Shown here piece by piece: positions 47,531 through 59,820 of a DNA stretch of 64,000 nt. Every line of letters starts with the position of its first letter. Positions within the stretch are counted from its first letter, which is position 1. The notes under the pieces were generated by a model. The model saw nothing but the letters and a program-made list of their open reading frames with translations, did not search any database and had not been told where the DNA came from. A program made the position numbers and the translations under genes. Source of the stretch: Pteria penguin (lineage: Eukaryota; Mollusca; Bivalvia; Pterioida; Pteriidae); assembly GCA_035048485.1 (NCBI GenBank), contig CM068583.1:21365341-21429340 (forward strand), in the 5' to 3' direction.

Positions 47531-50200
47531 TGGAATATGTAATACAACATATGATATGTACTAGTATTCGTCTTATACAGTGCATCTCAACAAGTAGTCT
47601 ACTCAGAGAGGACGTAAATATATTTTTAATAATTTCCCAAAATGGAACGTCACTATATGTTTTATTCTAATGGGACTATTTCACAGTACATATCCGTTTT
47701 GAGTTTTACACATTGCAGCATTCTTTTATGAGTAAAGGCGGGAGAGATTCCGAATGCATGAGGAGGTATAACTTTGGTTTTATCCTAAGCCATAATACAA
47801 ATTTTCACTAATTTTTTTTATAAATCCTATTATAAATATTTTGAAATCCACATTTTAATTCAATGAAGAAGTATACATAGATTATATATATATTTCATTA
47901 TTTTCTCATTTAAAATAATAATCATGGTAAAACAAAAGATTGAAAAATAAGATTTTACTTAAAAATTGAAGATAAATCCAGAGGAGTATACCTCATAACA
48001 AATCACGAATCTGGATCATCTTAGCGTTTATGAAAATTCCCCATTCAAAGAGATTCGTATACACCTTAAAACTATTTCAATTTATAAACAGCAAAGAAAT
48101 AGAGTTCAACAAAGTCAAGGAGGTATATAATTATAAGATCACTATTCCAAGTTTCATCACAACAGGTGTAACAGGTAAATTATTGAACACAGCATATTTC
48201 ATACAATAAACCATTGTTGTCACAACGAGTCTTATTTTCACAAATCTTCGATTGTCCACTAGCGTATCTAATGGAAGGACTGGGTCTGTACCCACCCTGC
48301 GATTCGGCAAAATATTACTGTATTTATACATTGGTGGACTCTCCCCCCCCCCTCTCATCAAAATTTCTTACTTCCCGCCTATTGTGATATATGCGATAAG
48401 AAATACATATGGTTAAATAATTCTCAAATCAAAGACAGTGAGGACGTTGTTTTCGCGAAAAGTAACACTTGCATTATTAAGGTAAAATAAAGATCTGGGG
48501 GTGTTCGAAGTAACACATTTGTTCCCTGCTGGGAATCTCAATGTAGATGCGCGGAAGATGTAGGAGATAGCTATTTTTAAAATATAAGTCAAAATCCGTC
48601 AAGGGCAAAGTACCACGGGGAATATCTAAGGCCTGAAACTTGTGGTTGAAACGTTATTGGGATACATCCTTTGTCCATGAGTTCGTGGTCAATGTCATAA
48701 GATAAAAACCTTTATGCCAGCATAAAAGAACTTGCAACAAGAAATTCAACTTAGAAATATCAAAGGCTTATAAATGATAGTTGAAAAGACACTACACACT
48801 GGAAAAGAGATTTAGACGACACAAAAAAGACAATATTACCGTAAATTTATTTTCTACCATTGGCGTGTCTTCGTGAAGGTTAATGTAGTGCGACATACAA
48901 TATCAAATATGTACATTCTTATTATTACATACATTCATTTGGGGGAGGGATGGTTTGTTTTGTTATTCTTTCAAAAGAACTGAATGTACCGTATAAAAAG
49001 AGTCTAGAAAAAAAGCAGGAATGTCAAGATAAGATAGCTGCACTCTGTATCTGAGTGACAGATAATCAAAGTTGAACTCACTATTGGCTGACTTCTCACA
49101 AACCGTTGTGCAAAATCTGATTCTAGCTTTAAATGTATTTATGCATGTCAACATATAGCACACATTTACACCCTTTGTTCCCAAAAACTACTATTACTTT
49201 CAGAAAAAAAGATATTGAATTGATTATTTTAAAATATGTACAATTAACAGTGTATAAAAATGCATATACGTATAAATATTATGCCGTCGCCGGGTGTGAC
49301 GGCGGGATGGGGGTGGGGATGGGGGCATTTAGTGTTTCCTCTGTCAATTCTTTCGTCCTTCTCTTTTTCCGTCACATATTTGTTTTCCGGATGATAACTC
49401 CAATACCTTTTATCAAATTCAAACTGAATTTGGATATATGCTTACTTATGAAGAGAGAAAAAACCATATTGCTATTGGGGTCAAAGGTCGAGGTCACAGC
49501 AGACAAAAATAGACTGTAATTATTGGTTTTTATGTGATTTTCATATATTATTAATTTTATTTCCCTTATTTTACCAGTCAAGTTCTTTTAAACAGGGCTG
49601 ATGTAAAATCTTATCAAAAGGAAAGGATGCCTACAGATTTGAAAAAGGCAAGTTCACGACTGGTAATATTTATAGGGATTATGGCCCATGAAACTTGTAA
49701 TTTAGGAAATAATATCGAGATTTAGGCAGACTGTATGACTGACAAAGAAACCGTCAATTTTGACACAGGGTTTGGAAAAGTGCATATCGCCTCTTAAAGA
49801 AGAGTGAAGGAGGGGTAAATTATTTTTGCTGAATGTTCGCTGTATATTTCATGTAATGATATGTGCTCCATTTGATAATGAAATGCGTAAAATCGTCGTG
49901 CCAGCCAATCTGTTAAACAAAAATGCACATTTACACAACGTAAGGATTTATTTTGTGGCCCTGTTATCAAAATATATGTAGTGTCACATCATTTTCTGAC
50001 TCGGTTTCTTATCAATCGGAAATTCAAAAATAATACACGGACTGAATTCGGTGAGATTTCCTTTTCTAGGTCATTAGGGTCCAAATATCACAAAGCCAAA
50101 AACAAGGATACGTCTTTAATATACAATAAAAAGTAACTGGTATCACATGACTTTGGTACTACCAACAATATACCACAGTGGACATTCACGACATTGAGAG
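47531..50200. other. Anonymous AT-rich DNA
   Basis: A 128-codon frame at 49133-49519 was examined and shows no domain. Short C and G runs at about 48344 and 49301-49325. Nothing else recognised. Confidence 0.4.
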
Positions 50201-50258
50201 GTGACCAGGTGTCCGGGGGGGGGATGAACATCTCCTGACTGGCTAGCAATACCTGCGG
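50201..50258 (-). repeat. Isolated PLE linker box
   Basis: GTGACCAGGTGTCCGGGGGG, GATGAACATCTCCTGACTGG and CTAGCAATACC follow the box on the minus strand. No PLE coding sequence is adjacent. Confidence 0.65.
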
Positions 50259-50420
50259 TGAATGGCCTTACTTTCAAACGAAATTTTAATAAAACATTCA
50301 ACCTATGGTGTTGATATTTTTAATATTAGGTGATCGCACCATTGAGACAAACTGATTGCAATTTGAAGCAAAGACGTCGGTTGTTTCAACATTGCAACCC
50401 TTTTCCATTTAGCACAAAAA

Positions 50421-50702
50421 TGATTGATTGATTGATTGAGTATTGTTTTACGTCACTCTACGATTATTTCACGTATATGGTGACGGCATCTGTTTGATGC
50501 ATTGCATACAAATTTAGACCTTTGCAACGAACCAATCCGAAGCAGTGAGGAATCTTTTACGTGCCACGCCTACCGTGACACAGGACCTCGGTTTTTACCG
50601 TCTCATCCGAAAGACAGAACACCGATGCGCCCAGGACGGGAGTCGAACCCAGGACCTCTCGATCACGAGCCGAGCACCTTATCCACTAGGCCATACCGGC
50701 TT
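50421..50702 (-). mobile_element. tRNA-derived SINE (family 1), complete copy with 11-bp target duplication
   Basis: On the minus strand it starts GCCGGTATGGCCTAGTGGAT (box A region) and carries a perfect box B (GGTTCGACTCC). The central domain has GTGTCACGGTAGGCGTGGCA, followed by GATGCCGTCACCATATACGT, and the tail is (CAAT)n at 50421-50440 on the plus strand. CACAAAAATGA flanks both ends (50413-50423, overlapping the tail, and 50703-50713), as expected for LINE-driven insertion. The tRNA-like head folds around CTCGGCTCGTGATCGAG. This is the reference copy for the other family-1 pieces. The short open frame across it is incidental. Confidence 0.93.
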
Positions 50703-50713
50703 CACAAAAATGA

Positions 50714-52020
50714 ATAAATAAATAAATATCAAAAGAAAAGAGTTCATAAACGTTAATCAAAATATTGTTTTATGTCCCTTTTACAGTTTGTCGATAACAT
50801 AAATTAGTTTTGAATCGGCTTTGTTCTACTTGAGTTGTGCATAAACAGGAACTTGACATAAAACTTTTGAGTTTAAAATATTTTATTGTATATATATTTT
50901 ACAGAACAATATATTTCAAATATATATTTATTCCAAAATACCCCATATGATATATAATTATAGCAATAAATTAATATACATATATAATAACATGTTTTAC
51001 ATTTGTTGATACCTTGTTGTTGTACATATACCAAATATACAATTATATAAACATATTACTGTACTGTAATATTATTTACAAACAGAAACTACATGTACTG
51101 TAATAATTGATACATATCTTATTTTCTAGGAGTTGACAGAAAACAATAAAATTAGAGATGTACCTGAGATTAGCGACAAAAGAAAAGCAGCCTATACAAT
51201 TTACAAGTTGCTGAACGCACTGAATGAACTGGTGATTAAGGTAATAACAAATCGAAGATTCTGTGCTCCATCCGATTTTAAATACGAGGCGAGATAAGAC
51301 AACATAGACAAGAGAACATAGTGTAAAACAGACAATACCGTGTCGATAAGGATTTAATTACTCCTAAAATACTTTGAATGTTTCTAAGAAATTGTAAACA
51401 ACTTTATAGTTTGATACAGACTTTATATTGTATGAAACTTATTGCAAATTGTTCCAAGGTGATTGTCTTTCATTCTCAAAGGTTTTACATAAATTATAGC
51501 GTGATCACAAATTGCTAAAGAATTACTTTTTACATTTTTTTAACATTGACTTTATACGATAAATGGAACTATCATGTCAGTTTTATGATCGTTAATTTCA
51601 AATTATTCAAATTATTCCATGATTTATAATATAATGTGCTATACCATGTAGAAATTGTGAATGTATCACACAGGATATTTAGAGATCGATGAAAAACACA
51701 AAAACAATCCTTTAATCATAAATGGATGATTTGCGATAGCAATATTTAAGTTCGAAGGAACACTATGAATAAATTCTTCACATCAATTTCTGTATAATTA
51801 TTCTGTGGTCAAAATTCATGATACATGGTCAATCTTAGCAGCGGTCGGTTTCTGATCCAAAGATGATACACATTAAGGTAGGCGAGCTGTTCATCATAGG
51901 TCCTGTCCCATAGTTGTTTTGTAGCGCATGGCCGAGTACTATTGGGTTCTATCCATATTTTGAAGAACAGGTACAAAACTGACCATGACCGTGATGTCTT
52001 TACTTACAGATATTGAAAAG
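50714..52020. other. 3' flank of the GPCR gene, AT-rich
   Basis: Presumably contains the 3' UTR of the receptor gene (transcribed leftward). ATTAAA-type signals exist on the minus strand (for example at about 51711 and 51354), but no polyadenylation site can be chosen. No other feature. Confidence 0.35.
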
Positions 52021-53027
52021 TTATGTTAACCGAATAAGCTCATCTTTCGTTCGTGTTCGAGTTCCATACAAGCTAGACGGCTTCTCTTGAACCATAATCT
52101 TTCTCAACTCTTTACGGAAGGCCTGGCCCGATAAAACATAAATAAAAAAATTCATGGCGTAATTGGTGTATGAGATAACAGACATAAGTTCGGCGAAAGG
52201 CCTCAACCGCAACAATAGCATGTGCCCTTCCAACGTGTTGCTTTTGGCGACAACATGAATTGTCACGGACATTATAAGCAATGGTAACATGCTTACGATA
52301 TAAGCAAAAGAAATGGTCAAAAGTGTATAGGTTGTTTTATGTGTTCTATTGACAACAGCAGACCTGTTATTCCCGATTGCTTTTCTTACTTTATGAATTT
52401 GATAAAGAACTACACTGTTACATATGAGTACAAGAGAAAAGGGAAGAGCAAATAATAATGCGAATTGATACATATAGATATGAAGATAAAGAAAAGTGTG
52501 AATGTATTCAGATTTTGCACCACATCTACCATTCACGTTTCCAATGTGAATAAGTCGAAATATTTGACTAAGAGCAAGTCCGAAAAACAGTATTGTAATC
52601 AACGATATTGCGCCTTTCTGTGTTCGTAAGATTGACTTTCTGAGTGGAAAACAAACAGCTTCCAGGCGTTCAATTGACATCCCTACAATTAACCAAGACG
52701 ACATTAAATAACAAACTTGGTCCATAAAATGGTAAATTTTACAGGCTATATCACTAAAATCCATAAACAAGCCTCTATTGTGTAGAACGTTTGTCATCAG
52801 TTGGTCAACCAAGCCTATCTCTCGTCCAATTAGTGTTAAACTGTCAAAAAGAGCTAGCGCACAAAGCAGATGGCTGTAGGACTTACGGCGTAACGTTTTC
52901 GATTTCATGACTATTGCTGCTAAACAGTTTCCGGTTATTCCAATGATTGTAATGAGAGGAGTAAGAAACTGTGCTGTCCAGAAACCCCACATAGCAGGTC
53001 GAAACGCACTGATCTGCGGACCAGCTG
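52021..53027 (-). CDS. Class A (rhodopsin-like) G-protein-coupled receptor, exon 2
   Basis: The only convincing host gene. Joined to exon 1 (55601-55628) it gives 344 residues, a normal class A length. Seven hydrophobic segments are visible. Residue numbers are for the joined protein. TM1 has GN (42-43); TM2 has LALFD with D71; TM3 starts after C105, which can pair with C178 in the second extracellular loop; TM3 ends in ERL (129-131) in place of DRY; TM5 has P205; TM6 has P258 but SMLP instead of CWxP; TM7 has NFFIY (302-306) instead of NPxxY; a basic helix 8 (FRKELRK) follows. It would act in the plasma membrane. The ligand is unknown; the TM3 and TM7 style recalls peptide-receptor-like or orphan families expanded in molluscs. 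The frame is open upstream of the first Met (52992) back to a CAGCAG acceptor at 53028, so that Met is not the start. Confidence 0.93.
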
Positions 53028-53561
53028 CTGAAAATACAAATAAACATTTACTTATCGATACATATATCTAAATACCATCATTGATTTTCGTTGATTATGA
53101 GAAACTACATTTGTTTATGATACAATTCGTCTTTGTGGTGGGTTGTTTGATTTTTACGTTTTACCCTTTTTAAATTTTACTTTTTTTTTCAAATTTATTG
53201 CTATACGGAAGCAGGTTGTAATCAAATTTTAAACAGATACTCAAAATAATTCGATGCAAAGCAAATAATTGTTTTGATTTATCATGTTTTTTTTTTCAGT
53301 TTCTGGAAAAAAGTCAAAAGACATGTATTTTTTAAAAGTAAATTCATAAACAGTACTTGGGAATTCCTGTTTAGCGTTTGTAACGGTATAGAAACATGAA
53401 ACAGAAAAAACCTAAAATAAATTGGGAATGCCCTACATTTTTAACTTGGTGTATTGGCAAACAAACAAAATTTTCGAGTAGCAAATCAATACATGGGCAA
53501 AAAGAGTATATAAAAAAGTAAAGAAGTATATATATATATATGGAGATATCACTGTAAAGAT

Positions 53562-53650
53562 AGTGCAAACTCCGGGTATTGAACCCATGTCGCCCCAACC
53601 GAAAACCCAATACTTATATATAATAATCCATTACACCAAGTGTGCCCCTT
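53562..53650 (-). repeat. tRNA-like sequence in the GPCR intron
   Basis: On the minus strand GGGGCACACTTGGTGTAATG resembles a tRNA 5' end with a box A. GGTTCAATACC is a perfect box B match in a folded T-arm (CCGG..). The spacing is tRNA-like, but the D and anticodon arms are poorly paired, so it is probably a SINE head or tRNA relic, not a working tRNA. Confidence 0.45.
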
Positions 53651-55600
53651 ATTGTTTCCTGTAAGCACGTTAAAAGCGATGAAAATTGTTAAATTGTTAA
53701 TTCATGGTGTTGGGGGTGGGGGGAGGGGGTAATTTTTTGTGGTCCAATGAATGTCCACCATGATACATTGTTGGGAATGTCACAATGACATTACATCAAA
53801 TACTGCCCCATTTTAAATACCTACTTAGATTACGATGTCATGAAACTCCCATCATGGGGGTATACATACATATTTCTTTTGGTTCCATTAACTACACCCT
53901 GCACTAACCTTTTTTTATTTATATATAAACATCTTACTTTTGAACTTGTGATTCAGGGTAACAAATACCTTGAACTTAGAAAGATTTCAAATCTGATCTA
54001 ACTTAGGAATACTTACTTTTCAGCAAGATATTTTCTGCGGAATCTATCATCCCGATTTATAAGTTGATCTAGTACACAAACTAGGGAAGGTTAAGGGTTC
54101 CGATAATTTCTTACCATTGTCTTAAACAGTTTAAGGCGTTCGACATAGTCCATATGACTTTTAAGTCCAGCTATAAATTCTACTTGCTTAAGTGTTTGAA
54201 TCGAGGTAAAGTACTGAACTGGTCTCCTTTGACATTTAGTAGGAATTGCCACAGATCAAGGTACTTAACTTGTTTTTAGACGGACAGAGCACGGTTGACA
54301 CATGCCTATTTATAAATATTTTTTTTAATTTCATGCCATAATACTCTTCTTTTTATGACCTTTCAAGAGATAACTTCTTGATACATGTGGAGGATTGTTA
54401 CACCTAAGAGGTGTGGTATGCTAGTAACATATAAGAGCAATTAATTAAGATATGTAATAAAGCTAGACCGATATGCATGAACGGATGAGCTCACAAATGA
54501 ATGCGTACGTGATAATAAGCTCAGAGCAGATGTAGACTAGCGATAACCTGACAAACTGGTAAAAATCTTATCTACGATATTCCAAAAACATCGTTTATTC
54601 TTCATAGATTGTAAACTCTCTTCTTATGAAATTGCTTACTCATTGTTTTTCTTTTTAAATTACATTTACATATAGATGATAATCGTTGGTCTGAAACATT
54701 CAATAAACAAGAAAGTAATCTTAAGAAATAGACTATTTTCATTTCAAGAAAACGTCTATTAAAAATAACAAAGAAAACATTGATAATTATATTAATTTAT
54801 ACAAGTAATTTTATAACAGGAAATTGATTAGAAATGAGTTTATTTGAAAAGAGACTGACATTAATATTTAGATAATGTCATGATATTCAGAGAAAATTTT
54901 CGGTATTTAAATGGCTTTATTTTCAGAAATTGAACAGAATCCTGATAATTTAAAAATTCTTTAAATACTTCCAATGTTTATTGTTTAATCATATTTTATG
55001 TGTTAATGTATATCTAAATTGATTTAATTGTAGACTTCTCAAATTCAAAACCCAATTACAAAAAAAACAAAAACAAAAACAAAAACAAAAAAAAAAAACC
55101 AAAACAGCAAACCCCCCCCCCCCGAAAACAAAAAACAACAACAACAACAAAAAAAAAAAAAAAGGAAATTGATTCTGCTTTTAATTTTACCTTGGATTAT
55201 GAGATACCAATAAGGCCGTTGTATTTCTGTTGAAAATATATTTCAAATACATACAAAAGTAAAGTTACACTTTTGATTGCAATCTAGTATCTAAGAAGCA
55301 TAGAGAATGTGTTAGTAAATGTCATGTTAACTTCCCCATTCTCCTCTTTTGCTTCGAAAATATTAAATGTTTGTTATAATGTTAATACAAATTCACGATT
55401 GAATAACTAAAAATTATATATAAGCGGAAAAGGGCATTAATATGCATAAATAGTAGGAAGTTGAGATATAATTTTCTTTTTCAGCTATTTTCCCACAGAT
55501 ATCTATCATTAATGTCATTATGAATAAATGTGTTACACGTGCATTATAAATACGCACAAAATAAATTCTAAATTTTCAAAATATATATAACTTTACTTAC
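53651..55600. other. GPCR intron, 5' two thirds
   Basis: AT-rich. Contains an A/C-rich tract (55055-55165) with a C13 run. No other gene seen inside. Confidence 0.45.
55055..55165. repeat. A/C-rich low-complexity tract
   Basis: (AAAAAC)n then C13 then (AAC)n and poly-A. Same composition and strand asymmetry as the tracts at 656, 24218, 30005 and 35470. Confidence 0.9.
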
Positions 55601-55628
55601 TTGTCGAGTTGAAACTAGTGTTTTCCAT
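55601..55628 (-). CDS. GPCR exon 1 (coding part), short extracellular N-terminus
   Basis: ATG at 55628-55626 is followed by codons for MENTSFNST and one extra base, then a donor GTAAGTAAAG (55600-55591). That phase fits exon 2, which begins with two bases before its first full codon. The join adds 21 residues ahead of the internal Met of exon 2 and contains two N-glycosylation sequons (NTS at 3 and NST at 7), as expected for a GPCR N-terminus. The acceptor is a tandem CAGCAG, so both AGs keep the frame and differ by one residue. The intron is 2573 bp. Inferred from splice signals and phase without transcript evidence. Confidence 0.72.
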
Positions 55629-55711
55629 GACACACTTCGTACAGATAGAGGTTTGACAGAATTATTTCCGTGGAATCTATATTCCCGCTGATACTATAGA
55701 CACTGCAAGCG

Positions 55712-55720
55712 CTATATATA
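55712..55720 (-). promoter_or_regulatory. TATA box, probable GPCR promoter
   Basis: TATATATAG on the minus strand, 84-92 bp upstream of the proposed ATG, in sequence less AT-rich than its surroundings. This would put transcription start near 55682-55690 and give a 5' leader of about 55-60 nt. Confidence 0.5.
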
Positions 55721-56221
55721 CCGACAGTTCCTCCTCTTCTCGCTGAGTGATTTGTGTGTCTTTAAGTAATCGCCAGTCGTTGTTTCGGATTGTTATCTCC
55801 ACCGTATATTATGCACGATTGAATTCTGTGAATTAGAAATATCAACGCATCTCATATTTTGTCAAGCACTGAAAATATCAAAATTTAACCAACACATAAT
55901 TTTCGTCAGTTACATGGTAATACTTATTTAATTGAGTAAATAAAATGTTGTTTTAGTTGTTAATTTCTTGATAATGAGACTTTCAAATAATATATAGGCT
56001 TTGTGTATTAGTTCTGTGTCTTGTTTTTATGCGAAATTGCGAAAGTCTCGTGCGATGTGATTGTGTGCCGACAGTAACTAACCAGTGGACAATCATGTAC
56101 CTTAAGCCAAATTTCTCTGACTTAGGTGTCTAACTTTGAAACACAGAATTTTATATTAGCAAATGAAGAGTTTTAATGCATACAATATACCAGTCATTTA
56201 ATTCTAAAACGACTTTTAGCC

Positions 56222-56381
<160 letters not shown>

Positions 56382-56594
56382 TTAAAGTAATTACTGAGTC
56401 CAAGGTCGGAACTCTTTCAAAAGCAGGTCAATCATGGCTGTACTAGAACTTGATCTGTGACTCACTGATACAAAACTTCATATCAAATTTCAAGTCAATA
56501 ACTTTAATAGTTGCGAAAACAGTCTGGACAACCTAAGTGTCTCAGAAAGACGGATGCAGTGGATTTACCGGTGGGGGATTACAGTGAATAAATA

Positions 56595-56690
56595 AAAAAA
56601 ATCACAAAAATATTCGATGGGAATGTATTTGCGGTGGTACGTGTCAATCGTCAATCAGTTTGTGTGATTTACCGGTTTACGGCCCCATTT
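56595..56690 (-). repeat. R repeat, partial copy
   Basis: AAAAATATTCGATGGGAATG, TGCGGTGGTACG, AATCAGTTTGTGTGATTTAC, CCGGTTTAC. The central TCCTAAG segment is lost. Confidence 0.6.
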
Positions 56691-57469
56691 CCCACTAAAA
56701 TATGCAAAAGACAAAATGCAACAACTATTAAACCAACTACTGATGCCTATATTCTAATAAAGCACAAAGTTTAATGTTTCAAAACAATATAATACGTGTT
56801 TGGACGAAAATAATTACACGTCATTAAAGATAGATATGACAAGGTGATGAATTGACTTTCTGAGACATCTATAAAAGTGATTAATTAACATGAAACTAAA
56901 AAACGCTGTGGGATATTCACAATGCCGGTCGAAACCTTAATAACAAATGTCTCAGTTACAGCTGAGAGTAATAACCGATGTATTGAAAGACCCGTTATGA
57001 ACAAGTAGTGTCAACTAGTGCAGATTTATTAATCGAGTATATAACCTAAGCCTTAGAGTTCATGGTTTTATTTATTTGCTAGCTTTCTATTGTCATGGGT
57101 AGAATTCGTCGTTGAATCTTTCAGATAATGCCAAATATTTTATGCAACTTAATATGTTTTTTCTTGAAAGTATCATTTCCAAAGAAATATGTTGCATAGG
57201 TTTGTTGACATCGTTGCAAGTACGAGAGTCTTCTGTAAAACCTTTCACATGAGCAAATCCGAACTGTTGTAAGCCTCGGTAAATCAAGCCCAATGAATGT
57301 TTGATCCTAAACACGTGGATTATTTTACTGACTTAACGGTATGAATTATAAAATTTTATTAAATATAGTTAATAATATATTATAGTAAAATAATATTAGT
57401 ATTACACATTCTAGTAACAATATATATTTCATCATTCATAAACTCTATGATTTGTTACTGTTACCGATC
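56691..57469. other. Anonymous AT-rich DNA
   Basis: Nothing recognised. Confidence 0.4.
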
Positions 57470-57730
57470 ATATGTAAAGATGATGGATAAATCTAAACCA
57501 TAAGTCCGACAATCATGAAACCAGAGGACATACCAAATCAGTAAAAATGAAAACCAAGCAGAAAATAACGAGAAATGTCTACTTGAAGAGCATCTGTGAA
57601 CCCCTATGATGGAGTGAGATCAGGTGCCGGGGAGAGTGAACGTCTCCTGCTTGCTAGCAACACCCATTACATATACCCAGTAGAAGGAGTAAAATCGTGT
57701 ATTTATATATGGAGAAGTCAAAGTAGGTAT
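57470..57730 (-). mobile_element. Penelope-like linker, subfamily C, with box
   Basis: Near-identical in order to 9701-9990: AAGATGATGGATAAATC, ACTTGAAGAGCAT, the box (57613-57667) and ATATATGGAGAAGTCAAAGT. It serves as the empty-site reference for the MITE at 12361-12579. It lies just beyond the subfamily-A linker in the head-to-tail series. Confidence 0.8.
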
Positions 57731-57929
57731 AACTGATATGCATACCTTTATGTACGAATGTATGTAGAAGGAACAAATGTGGTTAAAGTCTGACCCTGAT
57801 ATGCAGTGTACCATATCAAAGTCACAGATTCACTGAAAGTATGAGTGAAAATGCGGAAAACGTTTATTCCTAATAAGAAATAACTCATTGATTAAACAAA
57901 ACCGAAATTCAAACTTAATTTGCAGTGTC

Positions 57930-58253
57930 TCAGTGAAATATCTCAAAATATAACCGAACATTGTCCAGAAATATTGCAGACATCACATAATGCGTTCTGT
58001 CTTACTAAATCAATATCGAAGAAGTACCAAACCGTTAATCATTCTCAAAGTCCAAGGACAGATACAAAATCGTGTAAGATTCAAAAAGAAACTGTTGTGA
58101 ACCCCGAAATACTGTCTCCTGTTTGCATACATCACCCGTCACAGCACTTCTTAAGAAACATGTCAAAATCAAGAGTTTTGGTTTCCTAATTGTACATACG
58201 AACGTACAAAACTGGTATACAAAGTCATATTTGGTGTTCACTGAACAGATCAT
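57930..58253 (-). mobile_element. Penelope-like linker, subfamily A (box partly deleted)
   Basis: 3' flank of the intact RT. From 58007 it matches 4852-5142. About 40 bp of the box are missing between ACTGTCTCCTG and the expected CCCGGG centre (remnant 58113-58140). Confidence 0.8.
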
Positions 58254-59804
58254 TTAGTCGCATTCCTGAATGTTATCAATCATTCTAGAAAGAGGCACAT
58301 CATACTTTCGTACAAGATCCCCATAGCGACCGTAGAACTTCCTCAGTGACGATTTCAGACGTTCTTTAACATATCCCTGCAGGAGCAACTTAGTGGCCAG
58401 TCGTTTGGCCCTTGGAATAAAAAAGTTGTATAGAGAACAGGCTCTTGCGTACCTTATAAGTTGAGATATAAAAATTCCATAGGCAGGTGAGGACGGGATA
58501 TTGCTGCAAAGAAACGGAAATTTAGTTATTTGGAAGTTAAAATCGTCACGTTTGTCATTAAGAGAGGTGTCCAAATGACCACTACTGTCGAAAGTTAAAA
58601 ATATATCCAGATACGAAGCGAAATTATTGCTCTCGGTTGTCTCTTTTATCTCAAGTTCATGGGGATAGAGTTCATGTATGTAATCCTTAAAGTTAGGATT
58701 ATTGATTGACAATACGTCGTCTATATATCTATACGTAAAATTAAACTGAGATGCAAGACTTTTTCTGCCCGTGGAGAGCATGTTTTGAATAAATTCTGCC
58801 TCATACGAATATAAGAAAATGTCAGCAAGAAGAGGGGCGCAGTCAGTTCCCATGGGAATGCCAATGATTTGCTGAAAAATGTTCCCTCCAGACACCACGA
58901 AAATATTGTCTATTAAAAATTCCAGCATTTTGATGATTTGATCTTCGGTATACTTGTGTTTTGCATCAGAGTGTTCTTTCACAAAATATGTATCTTCCCG
59001 CCCAATAACAAGATATTTATATCTACGATTTCCATTTTTATGGAAAAAAGAATTTCGAATAATTGTAGCAAGTCTGTTTTTGAGCTTTTGATGCGGAATT
59101 GTAGTGTAGAGCGTGAAGAAGTCAAAAGATTTGATGCTGAAAATATTATTAAATTTCGGAGATTTTAGATTCTCTAAAAGTTCTTTAGAATTCTTGAGGA
59201 TCCACATCTGATTTATTCCGCTTCTGGAGTATGCGGTATCACAGTAAATTTGAAGACCATGCTTGATGTGTGTCAATATCTTCGTTAGCAATATGGATAG
59301 AGGTTTGGTGGTACACTTGAAAGAACCAGCAATGAAACGATGTTTGTAAGGGGTTTTGTGTATTTTTGGAATCCAATAAATATAAGGTAATTCAAGATCA
59401 GAGTTTGTTGTGGTAATTCCAAAAGACTCGAGGACAGATTTGTGGTTTTGAAGTATTTCAGAAATAGATAAATTTGTTTGTGTGTATGTTGGATTTCCAG
59501 GTGCAGAGTGTAGTCCAAGTTCCTCTAACAGACAATTAATGTACAATCTTTTGCAAACGAAGGTGTAATTGTTTGCTGCTTTGTCAGCTGGGACAATAAT
59601 AAATTGTTCGTGGAGTTCAGAGAGTTCTCTGGCTACATCAGGGTCATTAAATATAGACTCGTATTTGGTTCTTACCGAATGCCTGAGACGCCCTATTCTT
59701 CTTTTGAGTAGTTCTCCGATGGATTTCATCCACTCGGAGAGAGTGTCAGGCTCCACTTCTTCCCTTTTTGACCATCTCCTGGCATATTCCTCGTATGCAT
59801 CCAT
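58254..59804 (-). CDS. Penelope-like retroelement reverse transcriptase, subfamily A (longest open copy)
   Basis: A 516-codon open frame covering a full RT. Residues 71-78 are VPADKAAN, the usual PLE N-terminal signature; 144-152 WIPKIHKTP; motif A is SFDFFTLYTTIP at 226-237 with D228; motif B is GIPMGTDCAP at 315-324; motif C is YIDD at 360-363, followed by SINN; then the thumb-side segments DKRDDFNF, SSPAYGIFISQLIRYARAC and KFYGRYGDL. All three catalytic aspartates are present. No GIY-YIG endonuclease is visible after residue 516. The first Met is arbitrary: an upstream frame (59821-60009) carries further ORF sequence and is out of frame by one base. The element would copy RNA into DNA at a chromosomal break. 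Probably recently inactivated. Confidence 0.93.
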   Translation of the reverse strand: MDAYEEYARRWSKREEVEPDTLSEWMKSIGELLKRRIGRLRHSVRTKYESIFNDPDVARELSELHEQFIIVPADKAANNYTFVCKRLYINCLLEELGLHSAPGNPTYTQTNLSISEILQNHKSVLESFGITTTNSDLELPYIYWIPKIHKTPYKHRFIAGSFKCTTKPLSILLTKILTHIKHGLQIYCDTAYSRSGINQMWILKNSKELLENLKSPKFNNIFSIKSFDFFTLYTTIPHQKLKNRLATIIRNSFFHKNGNRRYKYLVIGREDTYFVKEHSDAKHKYTEDQIIKMLEFLIDNIFVVSGGNIFQQIIGIPMGTDCAPLLADIFLYSYEAEFIQNMLSTGRKSLASQFNFTYRYIDDVLSINNPNFKDYIHELYPHELEIKETTESNNFASYLDIFLTFDSSGHLDTSLNDKRDDFNFQITKFPFLCSNIPSSPAYGIFISQLIRYARACSLYNFFIPRAKRLATKLLLQGYVKERLKSSLRKFYGRYGDLVRKYDVPLSRMIDNIQECD

Positions 59805-59820
59805 AATAATTTTGAAATTA

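Noticed and set aside
49133..49519. 128-codon frame on the plus strand
   Set aside because: No domain; hydrophobic stretches come from T-rich sequence. No splice context linking it to a gene.
50641..50702. tRNA gene call
   Set aside because: Boxes A and B are present, but the sequence continues into a SINE body with tail and target duplication.
57920..58189. 89-codon plus-strand frame
   Set aside because: Antisense to the PLE linker, which is shared with 4852-5142 as noncoding repeat sequence.
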